Below, piece after piece: positions 27,739 through 36,842 of a stretch of DNA of 64,000 nt. The position numbers and the translations under genes were made by a program. This DNA is from Comamonas sp. SCN 65-56 (GTDB lineage Bacteria; Pseudomonadota; Gammaproteobacteria; Burkholderiales; Burkholderiaceae_C): positions 1 to 64,000 of the forward strand of contig NZ_MEDS01000023.1 in NCBI RefSeq assembly GCF_001724135.1, written 5' to 3'. The stretch's first letter is position 1. Each line of letters starts with the position of its first letter. Under the pieces are notes generated by a model. That model worked only from the letters and a program-made list of their open reading frames with translations. It had not been told where the DNA came from and made no database searches.

Positions 27739-29526
27739 TCAATCGAGCAAGGCCAGCGAGGTGGGTGCGTCGGCTTTGCTGCCGGCGAGTTCTTCGAATT
27801 CGTTCACATTGTCGATCTCCGTGCCCATGGCGATGTTGGTCACGCGCTCGAGGATCACTTCTATCACTACCGGTACCTGGTACTCGGCCATCCAGGCTTC
27901 GGCCTGCTTGATCGCCGGGGCGATTTCCTTTTGCTCGTGCACGCGGATCGCCTTGCAACCCAGGCCTTCGGCTACCTTCACATGGTCCATGCCATAGCCC
28001 TTGACCTCGGGTGAGTTGATGTTTTCGTAGGCCAGCTGCACGCAGTAATCCATGTCAAAACCACGCTGGCTCTGGCGGATCAGCCCGAGGTAGCTGTTGT
28101 TGACCACGATGTGGATGTAGGGCAGCTTGAACTGCGCGCCGACGGCAAGTTCTTCCACCAGGAACTGGAAGTCGTAGTCGCCCGAGAGTGCAACGATCTT
28201 GCGCTTGGGGTCGGCCACGCGCACCCCCAGGGCCGCCGGCAGCGTCCAGCCCAAGGGGCCGGCCTGCCCGGCGTTGATCCAGTGGCGCGGCTTGAACACA
28301 TGCAGGAACTGCCCGCCGGCGATCTGCGACAGACCAATGGTGGAGACATAGCAGGTGTCGCGGTCGAACGCGTTGTTCATGCACTGGTAGACGCGCTGGG
28401 GCTTGAGCGGCACGGTGTCGAAATTGGTCTTGCGCAGGTACTGGATGTCCTTCTTGCGGCCTTGGCACTCGGCAGCCCAGCCGCTGAAGTCGCGCAGCGT
28501 GCCGGCCTGCTTCCATTCCCGGGCCACTTGCACGAAAAGTTGCAGCGCGGCCTTGGCATCGGAGACGATGCCCAGCTCGGGCGCGAAGATGCGGCCGATC
28601 TGCGTCGGCTCGATGTCCACGTGCACGAAACGCCTGCCCTTGCAATAGACATCGGTCGAGCCGGTATGGCGATTGGCCCAGCGGTTGCCGATGCCCAGTA
28701 CGCAGTCGCTCGCCAGCATGTTGGCGTTGCCGTAGCGGTGTGCGGTCTGCAGACCGACCATGCCAGCCATCAGCGGATGGTCGTCGGGCATTGCGCCCCA
28801 GCCCATCAGGGTCGGGATGATCGGCACGCCGGTGATCTCGGCAAACTGCACCAGCAGATCGGCGGCGTCGGCGTTGATGATGCCGCCGCCGGCGACGATC
28901 AAGGGGCGATCGCATTCGTTCAGGATGGACAGCGCCTTCTCCACCTGCTTGCGCGTGGCAGCCGGTTTGTACGCGGGAAGCGGCTCGTAGGTGTCGATGT
29001 CGAACTCGATCTCGGCCATCTGCACATCGAACGGCAGGTCGATCAGCACCGGCCCCGGGCGGCCCGAGCGCATCAGGTGAAAGGCCTGCTGGAACACGCG
29101 CGGCACCTGGGCGGGTTCGAGCACCGTGGTGGCCATCTTGGTCACGGGCTTGGCGATGCTGGCGATGTCCACCGCCTGGAAGTCTTCCTTGTGCATCCGG
29201 GCGCGCGGCGCCTGGCCGGTGATGCACAGAATCGGGATCGAATCGGCGCTGGCGGAATACAAGCCGGTCAGCATGTCGGTGCCGGCCGGGCCGGAGGTGC
29301 CCAGGCACACGCCGATGTTGCCCGCCACCGCGCGGGTGTAGCCCTCGGCCATGTGCGAGGCGCCTTCCACATGGCGCGCCAGCACGTGGGCAATGGTGCC
29401 GCGCTCCTTGAGCTGCGCATACAGCGGGTTGATGGCGGCACCCGGCACGCCAAAGGCCTGGGTGATGCCTTCTTTCTCCATCACCAGCACCGCGGCCATC
29501 GCGGCCTTCATTTTTGCCATTGCCAT
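27739..29526 (-). CDS. gcl: glyoxylate carboligase (tartronate-semialdehyde synthase)
   Basis: Gcl condenses two glyoxylates to tartronate semialdehyde and CO2 with thiamine diphosphate and FAD. The 595-residue protein has the N-terminal pyrimidine-binding domain ([11 protein letters not shown]; as is known for Gcl, a valine rather than glutamate occurs in the FGVPGA region), a central FAD-type domain, and the C-terminal thiamine diphosphate motif GDYDFQF...NNSYLGL. First gene of its operon; a LysR gene diverges upstream. Confidence 0.97.
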   Translation of the reverse strand: MAMAKMKAAMAAVLVMEKEGITQAFGVPGAAINPLYAQLKERGTIAHVLARHVEGASHMAEGYTRAVAGNIGVCLGTSGPAGTDMLTGLYSASADSIPILCITGQAPRARMHKEDFQAVDIASIAKPVTKMATTVLEPAQVPRVFQQAFHLMRSGRPGPVLIDLPFDVQMAEIEFDIDTYEPLPAYKPAATRKQVEKALSILNECDRPLIVAGGGIINADAADLLVQFAEITGVPIIPTLMGWGAMPDDHPLMAGMVGLQTAHRYGNANMLASDCVLGIGNRWANRHTGSTDVYCKGRRFVHVDIEPTQIGRIFAPELGIVSDAKAALQLFVQVAREWKQAGTLRDFSGWAAECQGRKKDIQYLRKTNFDTVPLKPQRVYQCMNNAFDRDTCYVSTIGLSQIAGGQFLHVFKPRHWINAGQAGPLGWTLPAALGVRVADPKRKIVALSGDYDFQFLVEELAVGAQFKLPYIHIVVNNSYLGLIRQSQRGFDMDYCVQLAYENINSPEVKGYGMDHVKVAEGLGCKAIRVHEQKEIAPAIKQAEAWMAEYQVPVVIEVILERVTNIAMGTEIDNVNEFEELAGSKADAPTSLALLD

Positions 29527-29611
29527 TACTCCTTGGAAACAGTGGACTGCATTGGCGGCAATGGTCGCCCCTGAGGCTTCACAAGGGAAGGTGGCTATTG
29601 CGCATGATGCT

Positions 29612-29628
29612 TATTCCGTGGTGGAATA
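29612..29628. promoter_or_regulatory. LysR-type operator between gcl and its regulator
   Basis: TATTCC and GGAATA are exact complements separated by five bases, containing the T-N11-A core expected for LysR-type regulators. It lies 5 bases before the regulator's start and about 90 before gcl, suited to autorepression and control of gcl. Confidence 0.6.
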
Positions 29629-29633
29629 GAGCA

Positions 29634-30545
29634 ATGGACCGCATCCAGGACATCCGCCTGTTCATCCGCATCGTCGATCTCGGCTCGTTCAGCAAGGCCG
29701 CGCAGGAGCTGGGCATAGGCCAGCCGGCAGCGACCAAGCAGATCAACCGCATGGAGGCGCAGTTGGGCGCGCGCCTGCTGCACCGCACCACGCATGGCGT
29801 GAGCGCTACGGAAATCGGCCTGCTGTACTACGAAAAATGCAAGCTCATCTGCCTGCATGCGGATGAGGCAAGTTCCGTGGGCACGCTGCTGCAGACCCAG
29901 GCGGAAGGCAGCATGCGCATCAGCTCATCGGTGGCCTTCGGGCGGCGCGTGATGGCGCCGCTGGTGCTGGAGTTCATGCGCATGAACCCGCAGCTGCAGA
30001 TCGAGCTGCTGTGCGACGACCGCTACGTGAACCTGGTGGAGCAGGGCGTGGATGTGGCGGTGCGCCTGGGCAAGCTGGCCGATTCAACACTGGGCGCGGC
30101 CTGGCTGGGCGTCAATCCCTGGGTGCTCGTGGCCTCCGGCAGCTACCTCAAGGAACATGGCACGCCGCGCAAGCCGGAGGACCTGGCGCGCCACGATGTG
30201 CTGATCTACAGCAGCGTGCAGGGCGATGAGCGCTGGCATTTCACCGGACGCGCCGGCGAGCAGCGCAGCGTGACGGTGCGCGGGCGGCTGCGCTCCAACA
30301 ACCTTTCCATGCTGCTGCTGGCGGCGCGCAGCGGCCTGGGCATCGCCGCGCTGCCGCGCTATGTGGCGCAGCGCTCGCTGGTCGATGGCGCGGTGGTGAG
30401 CCTGCTGGATGCCTGGCAGTTGCCGCAGCAGGAGGTGCATGCGGTCTTCCCCTCGCCACGCCTGGTGCCGGCCAAGGTGCGCCAGTTCATCAGCTGGATG
30501 CAGGGGCAATTTGGACGTGAGTGGTGGGAGCGCGGCGATGCCTGA
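29634..30545 (+). CDS. LysR-family regulator of the glyoxylate operon
   Basis: A 303-residue LysR-type regulator with an N-terminal winged helix-turn-helix (FIRIVDLGSFSKAAQELGIGQPAATKQINRM begins near residue 9) and an effector-binding domain from about residue 90. The start at 29634 gives the standard MDRIQDIRLF beginning. It diverges from gcl across 107 bases that hold a LysR-type palindrome, so it probably controls gcl-hyi-glxR-kinase-pyk. The effector (glyoxylate or a derivative) is inferred only from context. Confidence 0.9.
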   Translation: MDRIQDIRLFIRIVDLGSFSKAAQELGIGQPAATKQINRMEAQLGARLLHRTTHGVSATEIGLLYYEKCKLICLHADEASSVGTLLQTQAEGSMRISSSVAFGRRVMAPLVLEFMRMNPQLQIELLCDDRYVNLVEQGVDVAVRLGKLADSTLGAAWLGVNPWVLVASGSYLKEHGTPRKPEDLARHDVLIYSSVQGDERWHFTGRAGEQRSVTVRGRLRSNNLSMLLLAARSGLGIAALPRYVAQRSLVDGAVVSLLDAWQLPQQEVHAVFPSPRLVPAKVRQFISWMQGQFGREWWERGDA

Positions 30546-30548
30546 TAC

Positions 30549-30645
30549 GGCTTTGCCTTCAAACGTATAACTGCGTTGGTTCGCCTTGCCGTGCGACAGC
30601 ACTGTCTGCGGCTTCCCGCCTTGTTCTACGCTTGAATGCAAAGCC
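30549..30645. repeat. 97-bp imperfect inverted repeat between convergent genes
   Basis: The ends, 30549-30566 and 30628-30645, pair at 16 of 18 positions (GGCTTTGCCTTCAA with TTGAATGCAAAGCC). The middle holds ACTGCGTTGG and TTCGCCTTGCCG-like sequence and further partial pairing. It looks like a dispersed intergenic repeat, lies between the stops of the LysR gene and rsmB, and may help end both transcripts. Confidence 0.7.
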
Positions 30646-30659
30646 TTGTGAGGGCAGGC

Positions 30660-31931
30660 TCAGCGCCGCTGCCACACTGCCGCGAAGAAGCCGTCGGTCT
30701 GGTGGCGGTGCGGCCACAGGCGCAGGTAGCGCTGGCCGTCCGGGCCGCCGCTGCACAGGCTGTGTGGCTCTGCCACCTTGAGCTGCGCCAGCAACTCACC
30801 CACCGGCAGCGGCGTGAAGTCCGGCTGCGCGGCGCCAAAGGCTTCGGCGATGGCTTCGTTTTCTTCGGCCAGCAGGCTGCAGGTGGCGTAGACCAGGCGC
30901 CCGCCGGATTTCAGCAGACGCGCGCTGCTCGCCAGGATGGCGGCCTGCTTGATGGCGAGCTCTTGCAGGGCCTGCGGCGACTGGCGCCATTTCAAATCAG
31001 GGTTGCGCCTGAGCGTTCCCAGACCGGAGCAGGGCGCGTCCACCAGCACCCGGTCGATCTTGCCGGCCAGGCGCTTGATGCGCTCGTCGCGCTCATGCGC
31101 AATCGCCGCCGGATGCACGTTGGACAGGCCCGAGCGCGCCAGGCGCGGTTTCAAGGCATCCAGCCGGTGCGCGGACACATCAAACGCGTACAGCCGCCCG
31201 GTGCTGCGCATGCTGGCGCCTATGGCCAGCGTCTTGCCGCCGGCGCCGGCGCAGAAATCGACCACCATTTCCCCGCGTTTGGCGTCCAGCAGCAGCGCCA
31301 GCAATTGCGAGCCCTCGTCCTGCACCTCGATGGCGCCGTCGGTGAAGAGCGCCAGCTTGTTCAGCGCCGGCTTGCCCTGCACGCGCAGGCCCCAGGGGGA
31401 ATACGGTGCTTCTTCCGATTTGATAGCTGCTTGTGCAAGCTGGTCCTGCGCTGCAGGCCGTTTCAGCTTCAAGGTATTGACCCGCAGGTCGAGCGGCGCA
31501 GGCGCCAGCAGGCTGTCGCACAGAGGCCAGAAGTCTGCGCCGGTTTGCGCCTTGAGCCGCTCGGCCAGCCAGGGGGGCAGATTGTGGCGCTCGGGCTCGA
31601 ACCATTCCTCGGGTTGCACGGCGTTGCAGCCATCCAGCCAATCCGATTCCTGCGCCGACAGCGCGCCCTGCAGAAAGCCGCGCACGCCGGCGAACCCGAG
31701 GATGGCCAGGCGCCGCTCACGCGGGCCCGAGCCGGAACGCGCCAGGCGTTCGAACTGCAGCTTGCGCCGCAGCACGGTGTAGGTGGTTTCGGCCAGCGTG
31801 CCGCGCTCGCGCGGGCCCAGGTGCCGGTGCTCGCGAAAAAAGCGCGAGACCACGGCGTCGGCCGGGTGTTCAAAGGTGAGGACTTGCCGCAGCAGATCGC
31901 TGCAGGCTTCGAGCAGGGCTTGGGGGTGCAT
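30660..31931 (-). CDS. rsmB: 16S rRNA (cytosine-967 C5) methyltransferase RsmB
   Basis: RsmB methylates C967 of 16S rRNA. The 423-residue protein has an N-terminal NusB-like RNA-binding domain and a SAM methyltransferase domain with VVDFCAGAGGKTLAIG, VLVDAPCSGLGTLRRNP (the PC cysteine) and LVYATCSLLAEEN (the catalytic TC cysteine). Between LRVNTLKLKR and the WGLRVQG segment is a stretch (AAQDQLAQAAIKSEEAPYS) encoded by a copy of the dispersed repeat, kept in frame. Confidence 0.95.
   Translation of the reverse strand: MHPQALLEACSDLLRQVLTFEHPADAVVSRFFREHRHLGPRERGTLAETTYTVLRRKLQFERLARSGSGPRERRLAILGFAGVRGFLQGALSAQESDWLDGCNAVQPEEWFEPERHNLPPWLAERLKAQTGADFWPLCDSLLAPAPLDLRVNTLKLKRPAAQDQLAQAAIKSEEAPYSPWGLRVQGKPALNKLALFTDGAIEVQDEGSQLLALLLDAKRGEMVVDFCAGAGGKTLAIGASMRSTGRLYAFDVSAHRLDALKPRLARSGLSNVHPAAIAHERDERIKRLAGKIDRVLVDAPCSGLGTLRRNPDLKWRQSPQALQELAIKQAAILASSARLLKSGGRLVYATCSLLAEENEAIAEAFGAAQPDFTPLPVGELLAQLKVAEPHSLCSGGPDGQRYLRLWPHRHQTDGFFAAVWQRR
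31417..31475 (-). repeat. dispersed repeat copy within rsmB
   Basis: The plus strand reads TTGATAGCTGCTTGTGCAAG and then CTGCGCTGCAGGC, similar to the copies at 36785 and 45745. It encodes about 19 in-frame residues of RsmB. Confidence 0.55.
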
Positions 31932-31942
31932 GGCTTGTCAGT

Positions 31943-31990
31943 TCAATCAGGCGTTAGCGCAAGCGAGGTATGCGCCGACAGCTATCAATG
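31943..31990 (-). repeat. dispersed repeat copy between rsmB and purN
   Basis: The minus strand reads CATTGATAGCTGTCGGCGCA with CGCTTGCGCTAACGCCTGAT, a diverged member of the same family. It fills most of the gap and overlaps the purN stop. Confidence 0.55.
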
Positions 31991-32566
31991 TGAGAGAAAT
32001 TGGGCGATGGCACGGGGATAGATCAGGTGCTCCTGCGTGAGCACGCGCGCGGCGAGCATATCGGCGCTGTCGCCCGCCAGGATGGGCACGACGGCCTGAT
32101 CGACGATGGGTCCCACGTCCAGTTCCGCCGTCACCTGGTGCACCGTGCAGCCGGCAAACTTGCAGCCCGCATCGATGGCGCGCTGATGCGTGTGCAGGCC
32201 GGGGAAGGCCGGCAGCAGCGAGGGGTGGATGTTGAGCAGCCGCCCGGCGTAATGCGCCACGAAGCCGGGGGTGAGAATACGCATGAAGCCCGCGAGCACG
32301 ACCAGGGCCGGTTGATGGACATCGATGCGCTGCATGAGCGCGGCGTCGAACGTCTCGCGGCTGGTGAACGCCTGGTGGTCCAGCACGCCAGTGGCGATGC
32401 CGTGATCCTGCGCGAACGCCAGGCCCTTGGCATCTGCCCGGTTGCTCAAGACCGCGGCGACGCGGGCATCCAGGCGCGCCGCCCAGTTCTGTTGCGCCGC
32501 GCTGCGCACGATGGCCGCCATGTTGGAGCCGGTGCCAGAGATGAGAATCACGATGTTTTTTGTCAC
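31985..32566 (-). CDS. purN: phosphoribosylglycinamide formyltransferase
   Basis: PurN formylates GAR with 10-formyltetrahydrofolate in purine synthesis. The 193-residue protein starts with [13 protein letters not shown], has the LAGFMRIL and [12 protein letters not shown] motifs (the catalytic Asn-His), and the later [13 protein letters not shown] segment with the catalytic Asp. The GTG at 32566 is chosen because family similarity begins there and GGAG overlaps it; no nearer ATG exists. The 3' end lies in a repeat. Confidence 0.95.
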   Translation of the reverse strand: MTKNIVILISGTGSNMAAIVRSAAQQNWAARLDARVAAVLSNRADAKGLAFAQDHGIATGVLDHQAFTSRETFDAALMQRIDVHQPALVVLAGFMRILTPGFVAHYAGRLLNIHPSLLPAFPGLHTHQRAIDAGCKFAGCTVHQVTAELDVGPIVDQAVVPILAGDSADMLAARVLTQEHLIYPRAIAQFLSH

Positions 32567-32584
32567 TCCAGGATTATCCCAGCC

Positions 32585-33250
32585 ATGCCCTTCGATCCGC
32601 GCCTGCAGCCCCTGTCCGCCACCGAGGCCCGCGTGCTTGCCACGCTGCTGGAGAAATCCCGCACCGTGCCCGACAGCTATCCGCTGACCCTGAACAGCCT
32701 GGTGCTGGGCTGCAACCAGAAGACCAGCCGCGAGCCTGTGATGCAGCTGACCGACGCCGAGGTGCAGCAGGCGCTGGATGCGCTGCGCCAACGGGCGCTG
32801 GTGGTGGAAATCGGCGGCGCGCGCGTGGCGCGCTGGGAGCACAACTTCAGCCGCGGCATCGGCGTGCCCGACCAGTCCGCGGCGCTGCTGGGCCTGCTGC
32901 TGCTGCGCGGCCCGCAGACTGCCGCCGAGCTGCGTCTGAACGCCGAGCGCTGGCACCGCTTTGCCGATACCTCGTCGGTCGAGGCCTTTCTGCAGGAGCT
33001 GGCCGAGCGCAGCGATGAAAAAGGCGGGCCGCTGGTGCTGCTGCTGCCGCGCGCCCCGGGCGCGCGCGAACCGCGCTGGGCGCAGTTGCTTTGCGGGCCG
33101 GTGGATGTGCAGGCGCTGGCAGCGGCGCAACCCGCGGCGCGCAGCGGTGATGGGCTGGAGCAGCGCGTGCAGGCGCTGGAGATGCAGGTGGCGCAGCTTG
33201 GCGAACAGGTGCGCCAGCTGTGCGCGCAGCTCGGGCTCACGCCTGAGTGA
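32585..33250 (+). CDS. YceH-family (UPF0502) protein
   Basis: A 221-residue protein of the YceH/UPF0502 family, with two winged-helix-like domains. Recognisable segments are [38 protein letters not shown] and [15 protein letters not shown]-terminal coiled coil ([18 protein letters not shown]) follows. Function is unsettled; a DNA-binding role is possible. It diverges from purN with only 18 bases between starts, so the two genes must share overlapping promoters. Confidence 0.9.
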   Translation: MPFDPRLQPLSATEARVLATLLEKSRTVPDSYPLTLNSLVLGCNQKTSREPVMQLTDAEVQQALDALRQRALVVEIGGARVARWEHNFSRGIGVPDQSAALLGLLLLRGPQTAAELRLNAERWHRFADTSSVEAFLQELAERSDEKGGPLVLLLPRAPGAREPRWAQLLCGPVDVQALAAAQPAARSGDGLEQRVQALEMQVAQLGEQVRQLCAQLGLTPE

Positions 33251-33337
33251 ATGAGGGCAGGGCGAGCCGCCTGTCCTGCTGTTGACAGGCGCCTGCCCTG
33301 GCGCGTGCTACAACGCCCGCAGCAAAGGAGATTCCCC

Positions 33338-34519
33338 ATGGATCTGGCATTCACGCCCGAAGAACAGGCCTTCCGCGAAGAGGTGCACCGCTGGGTGCGC
33401 GCCCACCTGCCGCCGGAGATTTCGCACAAGGTGCACAACGCCCTGCGCTTGACGCGCGACGACATGCAGGGCTGGGCAAAAATCCTCGGCAAAAAGGGCT
33501 GGCTTGGCTACGGCTGGCCCAAGGAATTTGGCGGCCCGGGCTGGAGCGCGGTGCAAAAACACCTGTTCGAAGAGGAATGCGCGCTGGCCGGCGCGCCGCG
33601 CATCGTGCCGTTTGGCCCGGTGATGGTGGCGCCGGTCATCATGGCGTTCGGTTCGCCCGAGCAGCAGCGTCGTTTTCTGCCCGGCATCGCCAGCGGCGAG
33701 GTCTGGTGGAGCCAGGGCTATTCCGAGCCGGGTTCGGGCTCGGACCTGGCCAGCCTCAAGACCCGCGCCGTGCGCCAGGGCGACAAGTACATCGTCAACG
33801 GCCAGAAGACCTGGACCACGCTGGGCCAGTACGGCGAGTGGATGTTCAACCTGGTGCGCACCTCTACCGAGGGCAAGCCGCAGACCGGCATCTCGTTCCT
33901 GCTGCTGGACATGAAGAGCCCGGGCGTGACAGTGCGCCCGATCCGGCTGCTGGACGGCGAGTGCGAAGTCAACGAGGTGTTTTTCGACAACGTCGAAGTG
34001 CCGGCGGAGAACCTCATCGGCGAGGAAAACAAGGGCTGGAACTACGCCAAGCACTTGCTCAGCCACGAGCGCACCAACATTGCCGATGTCAACCGCAGCA
34101 AGCGCGAGCTGGAGCGCCTCAAGCGCATCGCGCAGCGCGAAGGCTTGTGGGATGACCTGCGGTTTCGCGACCAGATAGCTCTGCTGGAGGTCGACATCGT
34201 CGCGCTGGAAATGATGGTGCTGCGCGTGCTGGCGGCGCAAAAAAGCGGCAAGAACCCGCTGGATATCGCCGGCCTGCTCAAGATCCGCGGCAGCGAGATT
34301 CAGCAGCGCTACAGCGAGCTGATGATGCTGGCCGCCGGGCCGTTTGCGCTGCCGCTCATCCACGAGGCGATGGAAGCCGGCTGGCAGGGCGACTTCCCGG
34401 GCGGCGATGTGGCGCTGGCGCCACTCGCTTCCACCTATTTCAATCTGCGCAAGACGACGATCTACGGTGGCAGCAACGAGGTGCAGCGCAATATCGTCGC
34501 CCAGACGGTGCTGGGTTGA
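33338..34519 (+). CDS. acyl-CoA dehydrogenase (PimC-like)
   Basis: A 393-residue FAD-dependent acyl-CoA dehydrogenase. It has the WSQGYSEPGSGSDLASL flavin/substrate motif and GQKTWTT, and resembles the large subunit of pimeloyl-CoA dehydrogenase (PimC) in its overall sequence. The ATG at 33338 has AAAGGAG 7 bases upstream. A partner dehydrogenase follows after 12 bases, the paired arrangement seen in pimC-pimD and in steroid side-chain systems. The natural substrate is not clear from the sequence. Confidence 0.9.
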   Translation: MDLAFTPEEQAFREEVHRWVRAHLPPEISHKVHNALRLTRDDMQGWAKILGKKGWLGYGWPKEFGGPGWSAVQKHLFEEECALAGAPRIVPFGPVMVAPVIMAFGSPEQQRRFLPGIASGEVWWSQGYSEPGSGSDLASLKTRAVRQGDKYIVNGQKTWTTLGQYGEWMFNLVRTSTEGKPQTGISFLLLDMKSPGVTVRPIRLLDGECEVNEVFFDNVEVPAENLIGEENKGWNYAKHLLSHERTNIADVNRSKRELERLKRIAQREGLWDDLRFRDQIALLEVDIVALEMMVLRVLAAQKSGKNPLDIAGLLKIRGSEIQQRYSELMMLAAGPFALPLIHEAMEAGWQGDFPGGDVALAPLASTYFNLRKTTIYGGSNEVQRNIVAQTVLG

Positions 34520-34531
34520 GAGGAGGCAGAA

Positions 34532-35647
34532 ATGGATTTCGATTTTTCCGAAGACCAGGAACAACTGCGCGACGCGGTGCGCCGCTGGGTGGAGAAGGCC
34601 TACGGCTTCGAGCGCCGCCGCGCCATCGTCGCCGCCGGCGGTTTTGACCGCAAGGCCTGGGGCGAACTGGCCGAACTGGGATTGACCGCACTCACCGTGC
34701 CGGAGGCGCACGGCGGCCTGGGCCAGGGCGCGGTCGACGCGATGGTGGTGATGGAAGAACTGGGCCGCGGCATCGTGCTCGAGCCGCTGGCGCAGAGCGT
34801 GATCGCAGCGCGTGTGCTGGCCGATTTCGCGCCGGCCGCGCTGCAGGCCCGATGGCTGCCGCGCATCGCCAGTGGCGAGACGCTGATGGTGCTGGCGCAG
34901 CAGGAGAAACGGGCACGCTACCGGCTCGATGTTTGCGAGGCAAAAGCCACTCAAGCGCAAGGTGGACATGCACTGGCAGCTCATAAAAGCATAGTCCCTG
35001 CCGCCGACCACGCCGATGCCTGGCTGGTGCCCGCGCAGCTCGATGGCGGCATCGCCCTGTTCCTCGTCGAAAAAGGCGCGAGCGGCGTGCAGACGCAGGG
35101 CTACGGCCTGCAGGACGGTGGCCGAGCCGCCGAGCTGCGGCTGGCCGACACACCGGCCACGCTGGTCACCAAAGACGGTCTTGAGGCGCTGGAGCTGGCG
35201 CAGGACATTGGCATAGCCGCCACCTGCGCCTACGCCGTCGGCGTGATGGATCAGACCTTGGCGGTGACGGTGGACTACATGAACCAGCGCAAGCAGTTCG
35301 GTGTTGCCATCGCCAGCTTTCAGGCGCTGCGCCACCGCATGGCCGACATGAAGATGCAACTGGAACTGGCGCGCTCGATGAGCTACTACGCCAGCCTGAA
35401 GCTGGGTGCACCGACGGGCGAGCGCCGCCAGGCGCTGTCACGCGCCAAGGTGCAGCTGGGTCAGGCCATGCGCTTCGTCGGCCAGCAGGCCGTGCAATTG
35501 CATGGCGGCATAGGCGTGACCGACGAATACATAGCCAGCCACTACTTCAAGTCGCTCACGCAACTCGAACTGAGCTGGGGCGACACACTGCACCACCTGG
35601 GCGAGGTCTCGAGCCGGATGCAGGAGACGGCCGGCGTGTTTGCCTGA
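34532..35647 (+). CDS. acyl-CoA dehydrogenase (PimD-like)
   Basis: A 371-residue second acyl-CoA dehydrogenase, probably heteromeric with the one before it. The N-terminal domain begins MDFDFSEDQEQLRDAVRRW; the C-terminal domain has MNQRKQFGVAIASFQALRHRMADM and the QLHGGIGVTDEY segment. The middle beta domain is unusually altered around ARYRLDVCEAKATQAQGG, encoded by possible repeat-derived sequence (34937-34990). It ends shortly before the DUF4124 gene. Confidence 0.88.
   Translation: MDFDFSEDQEQLRDAVRRWVEKAYGFERRRAIVAAGGFDRKAWGELAELGLTALTVPEAHGGLGQGAVDAMVVMEELGRGIVLEPLAQSVIAARVLADFAPAALQARWLPRIASGETLMVLAQQEKRARYRLDVCEAKATQAQGGHALAAHKSIVPAADHADAWLVPAQLDGGIALFLVEKGASGVQTQGYGLQDGGRAAELRLADTPATLVTKDGLEALELAQDIGIAATCAYAVGVMDQTLAVTVDYMNQRKQFGVAIASFQALRHRMADMKMQLELARSMSYYASLKLGAPTGERRQALSRAKVQLGQAMRFVGQQAVQLHGGIGVTDEYIASHYFKSLTQLELSWGDTLHHLGEVSSRMQETAGVFA
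34937..34990. repeat. possible dispersed repeat relic in acyl-CoA dehydrogenase
   Basis: GGCAAAAGCC, TCAAGCGCAAGG and ACTGGCAGCTCATAAAAGC recall the ends and core of the repeat family, but the match is weak and part of the coding sequence may be ancestral. Confidence 0.3.
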
Positions 35648-35746
35648 AACCGTAGGGCACTAGTGATCCGGCCTTTACCGGAATGGCGCGAAGCCGCTGC
35701 TTTGCAGTCGGTCGCACAGTGGCTGGGCTGCAATGGAGGTGATGCG

Positions 35747-36283
35747 ATGGATCAGGCTGTGCGTGGCGTGTTGGTGCTGCTGTTGATGTTTGGCAGCGCC
35801 GGAGGGGCGCTGGCGATCAACAAGTGCGTTGGCGCTGGTGGCAAAGTCTCGTACCAAGAGGCCGCATGCGCGGGCGCTGGAGGCGCGATAGAGATCAAGC
35901 CCGCCCGTGGCGTGGACGCACCGACACCAGTGCCAGCACAGACGCCGGCACAGGCTGATGCAGCCACGCCGACCGCTGCCAAGCCGAAGGAAGGCCCGTT
36001 TGGCGCCAGCTACCAGCGGCGATTTTTCCTGGAAAACCGTGGCGTGCCTGATGCGCGCGCGGCGACGCAATACAACAAGCTGGAGTGCGAGCGCAAACTC
36101 AAGAAGCTGGAAGCCGACAAAGCCGGTGCCAGAAACAACTTGGCAGGCGCCACCTACCTGCAATCATTGGCGGCAACCATGCAAGCCGAAGCCACCATGT
36201 GCGACATGCGCGCGCGTGAGCTGCAGACGCGCCAGCAGGAGCTGGAAAGAGAGTTGCGCGAACTGCAGGCGCAGCAACCGTAG
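35747..36283 (+). CDS. DUF4124-type exported protein
   Basis: A 178-residue protein with a hydrophobic signal peptide (RGVLVLLLMFGSAGGALA) followed by NKCVGAGGKVSYQEAAC, the two-cysteine DUF4124 pattern. A proline/alanine-rich linker and a C-terminal helical coiled-coil region (ERKLKKLEADKAGARNN and TRQQELERELRELQAQ) follow. The start at 35747 has GGAGG 7 bases upstream. Function unknown; probably periplasmic. Confidence 0.8.
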   Translation: MDQAVRGVLVLLLMFGSAGGALAINKCVGAGGKVSYQEAACAGAGGAIEIKPARGVDAPTPVPAQTPAQADAATPTAAKPKEGPFGASYQRRFFLENRGVPDARAATQYNKLECERKLKKLEADKAGARNNLAGATYLQSLAATMQAEATMCDMRARELQTRQQELERELRELQAQQP

Positions 36284-36347
36284 CGGTTAAAGACCCAACG
36301 GCGGACGCCACGCCATCCAAAGCGCATCCACCGCGCAAAACGATATC

Positions 36348-36386
36348 AAAGGGTAAAATAGGTTTATTGGGAGTATTTACCCTTTT
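36348..36386 (+). promoter_or_regulatory. AT-rich inverted repeat before the antitoxin gene
   Basis: AAAGGGTAAAATA (36348-36360) and TATTTACCCTTTT (36374-36386) pair with a one-base bulge, followed by TTTT. It can be read as the terminator of the DUF4124 gene or as the operator bound by the antitoxin 25 bases downstream; both may apply. Confidence 0.55.
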
Positions 36387-36410
36387 TTGGCTTTTTCTTG
36401 GAGGTGTTCG

Positions 36411-36773
36411 ATGTCCGCAGCGACTGCTTTGGCCCCGATGGCCTTCCCCGCGCTGGCGCGCACGCCCGCATCCGATGTCAAAAAGCTGGGCTGGCGTGGC
36501 GTGATGCGCGTGGTGGGGCAGGATGGCGCGGTGGTGGTGACCAACCACGATCGTCCCGAGGCGGTGATTCTCTCCACGCAGGAGTATCAGCGTTTGCTGC
36601 AAGCCGCCGAGTCCGCCCGCGCACGGCAGGACGATGCGCTGCAGGCATTGCGCCAGCGGTTCGACGAGCGGCTTGCGGGCCTGCGTGCCACCGATGCCGG
36701 AGAGCGTCTGCGGGACGTTCTGGCGCAGCCGGCGATACTTGCGGGCCAGGTCAGAGTTGGTCAGACGCACTGA
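36411..36773 (+). CDS. Phd/YefM-type antitoxin
   Basis: A 120-residue protein with a Phd/YefM fold signature: a short N-terminal segment, then VKKLGWRGVMRVVGQDGAVVVTNHDRPEAVILSTQEYQRLL, where the VV-TNHDRPEAVI core and the EY are typical. An arginine-rich helical tail would contact the toxin. GGAGG lies 6 bases upstream of the ATG at 36411; an earlier TTG/ATG would add eight unrelated residues. It precedes a zeta-type kinase, which I propose as its toxin. An inverted repeat upstream could be its operator. Confidence 0.8.
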   Translation: MSAATALAPMAFPALARTPASDVKKLGWRGVMRVVGQDGAVVVTNHDRPEAVILSTQEYQRLLQAAESARARQDDALQALRQRFDERLAGLRATDAGERLRDVLAQPAILAGQVRVGQTH

Positions 36774-36784
36774 TTTCGAAATCT

Positions 36785-36838
36785 CTTTTTTTGATAGCTT
36801 CCAGCGCTTGTCAGTAAAGCGCTGCAGCTGTTTTTGAT
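36785..36838 (+). repeat. dispersed repeat copy between antitoxin and toxin
   Basis: TTTTTTTGATAGCTTCCAGC, GCTTGTCAGTAAAGCGCTGC and AGCTGTTTTTGATC form an imperfect palindrome. It fills most of the gap and ends 4 bases before the toxin's ATG, so it may limit toxin translation. Confidence 0.7.
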
Positions 36839-36842
36839 CCGA

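Noticed and set aside
33308-35359. 683-codon minus-strand frame over the two acyl-CoA dehydrogenases
   Set aside because: It has no family similarity and mirrors the coding frames of the dehydrogenases.
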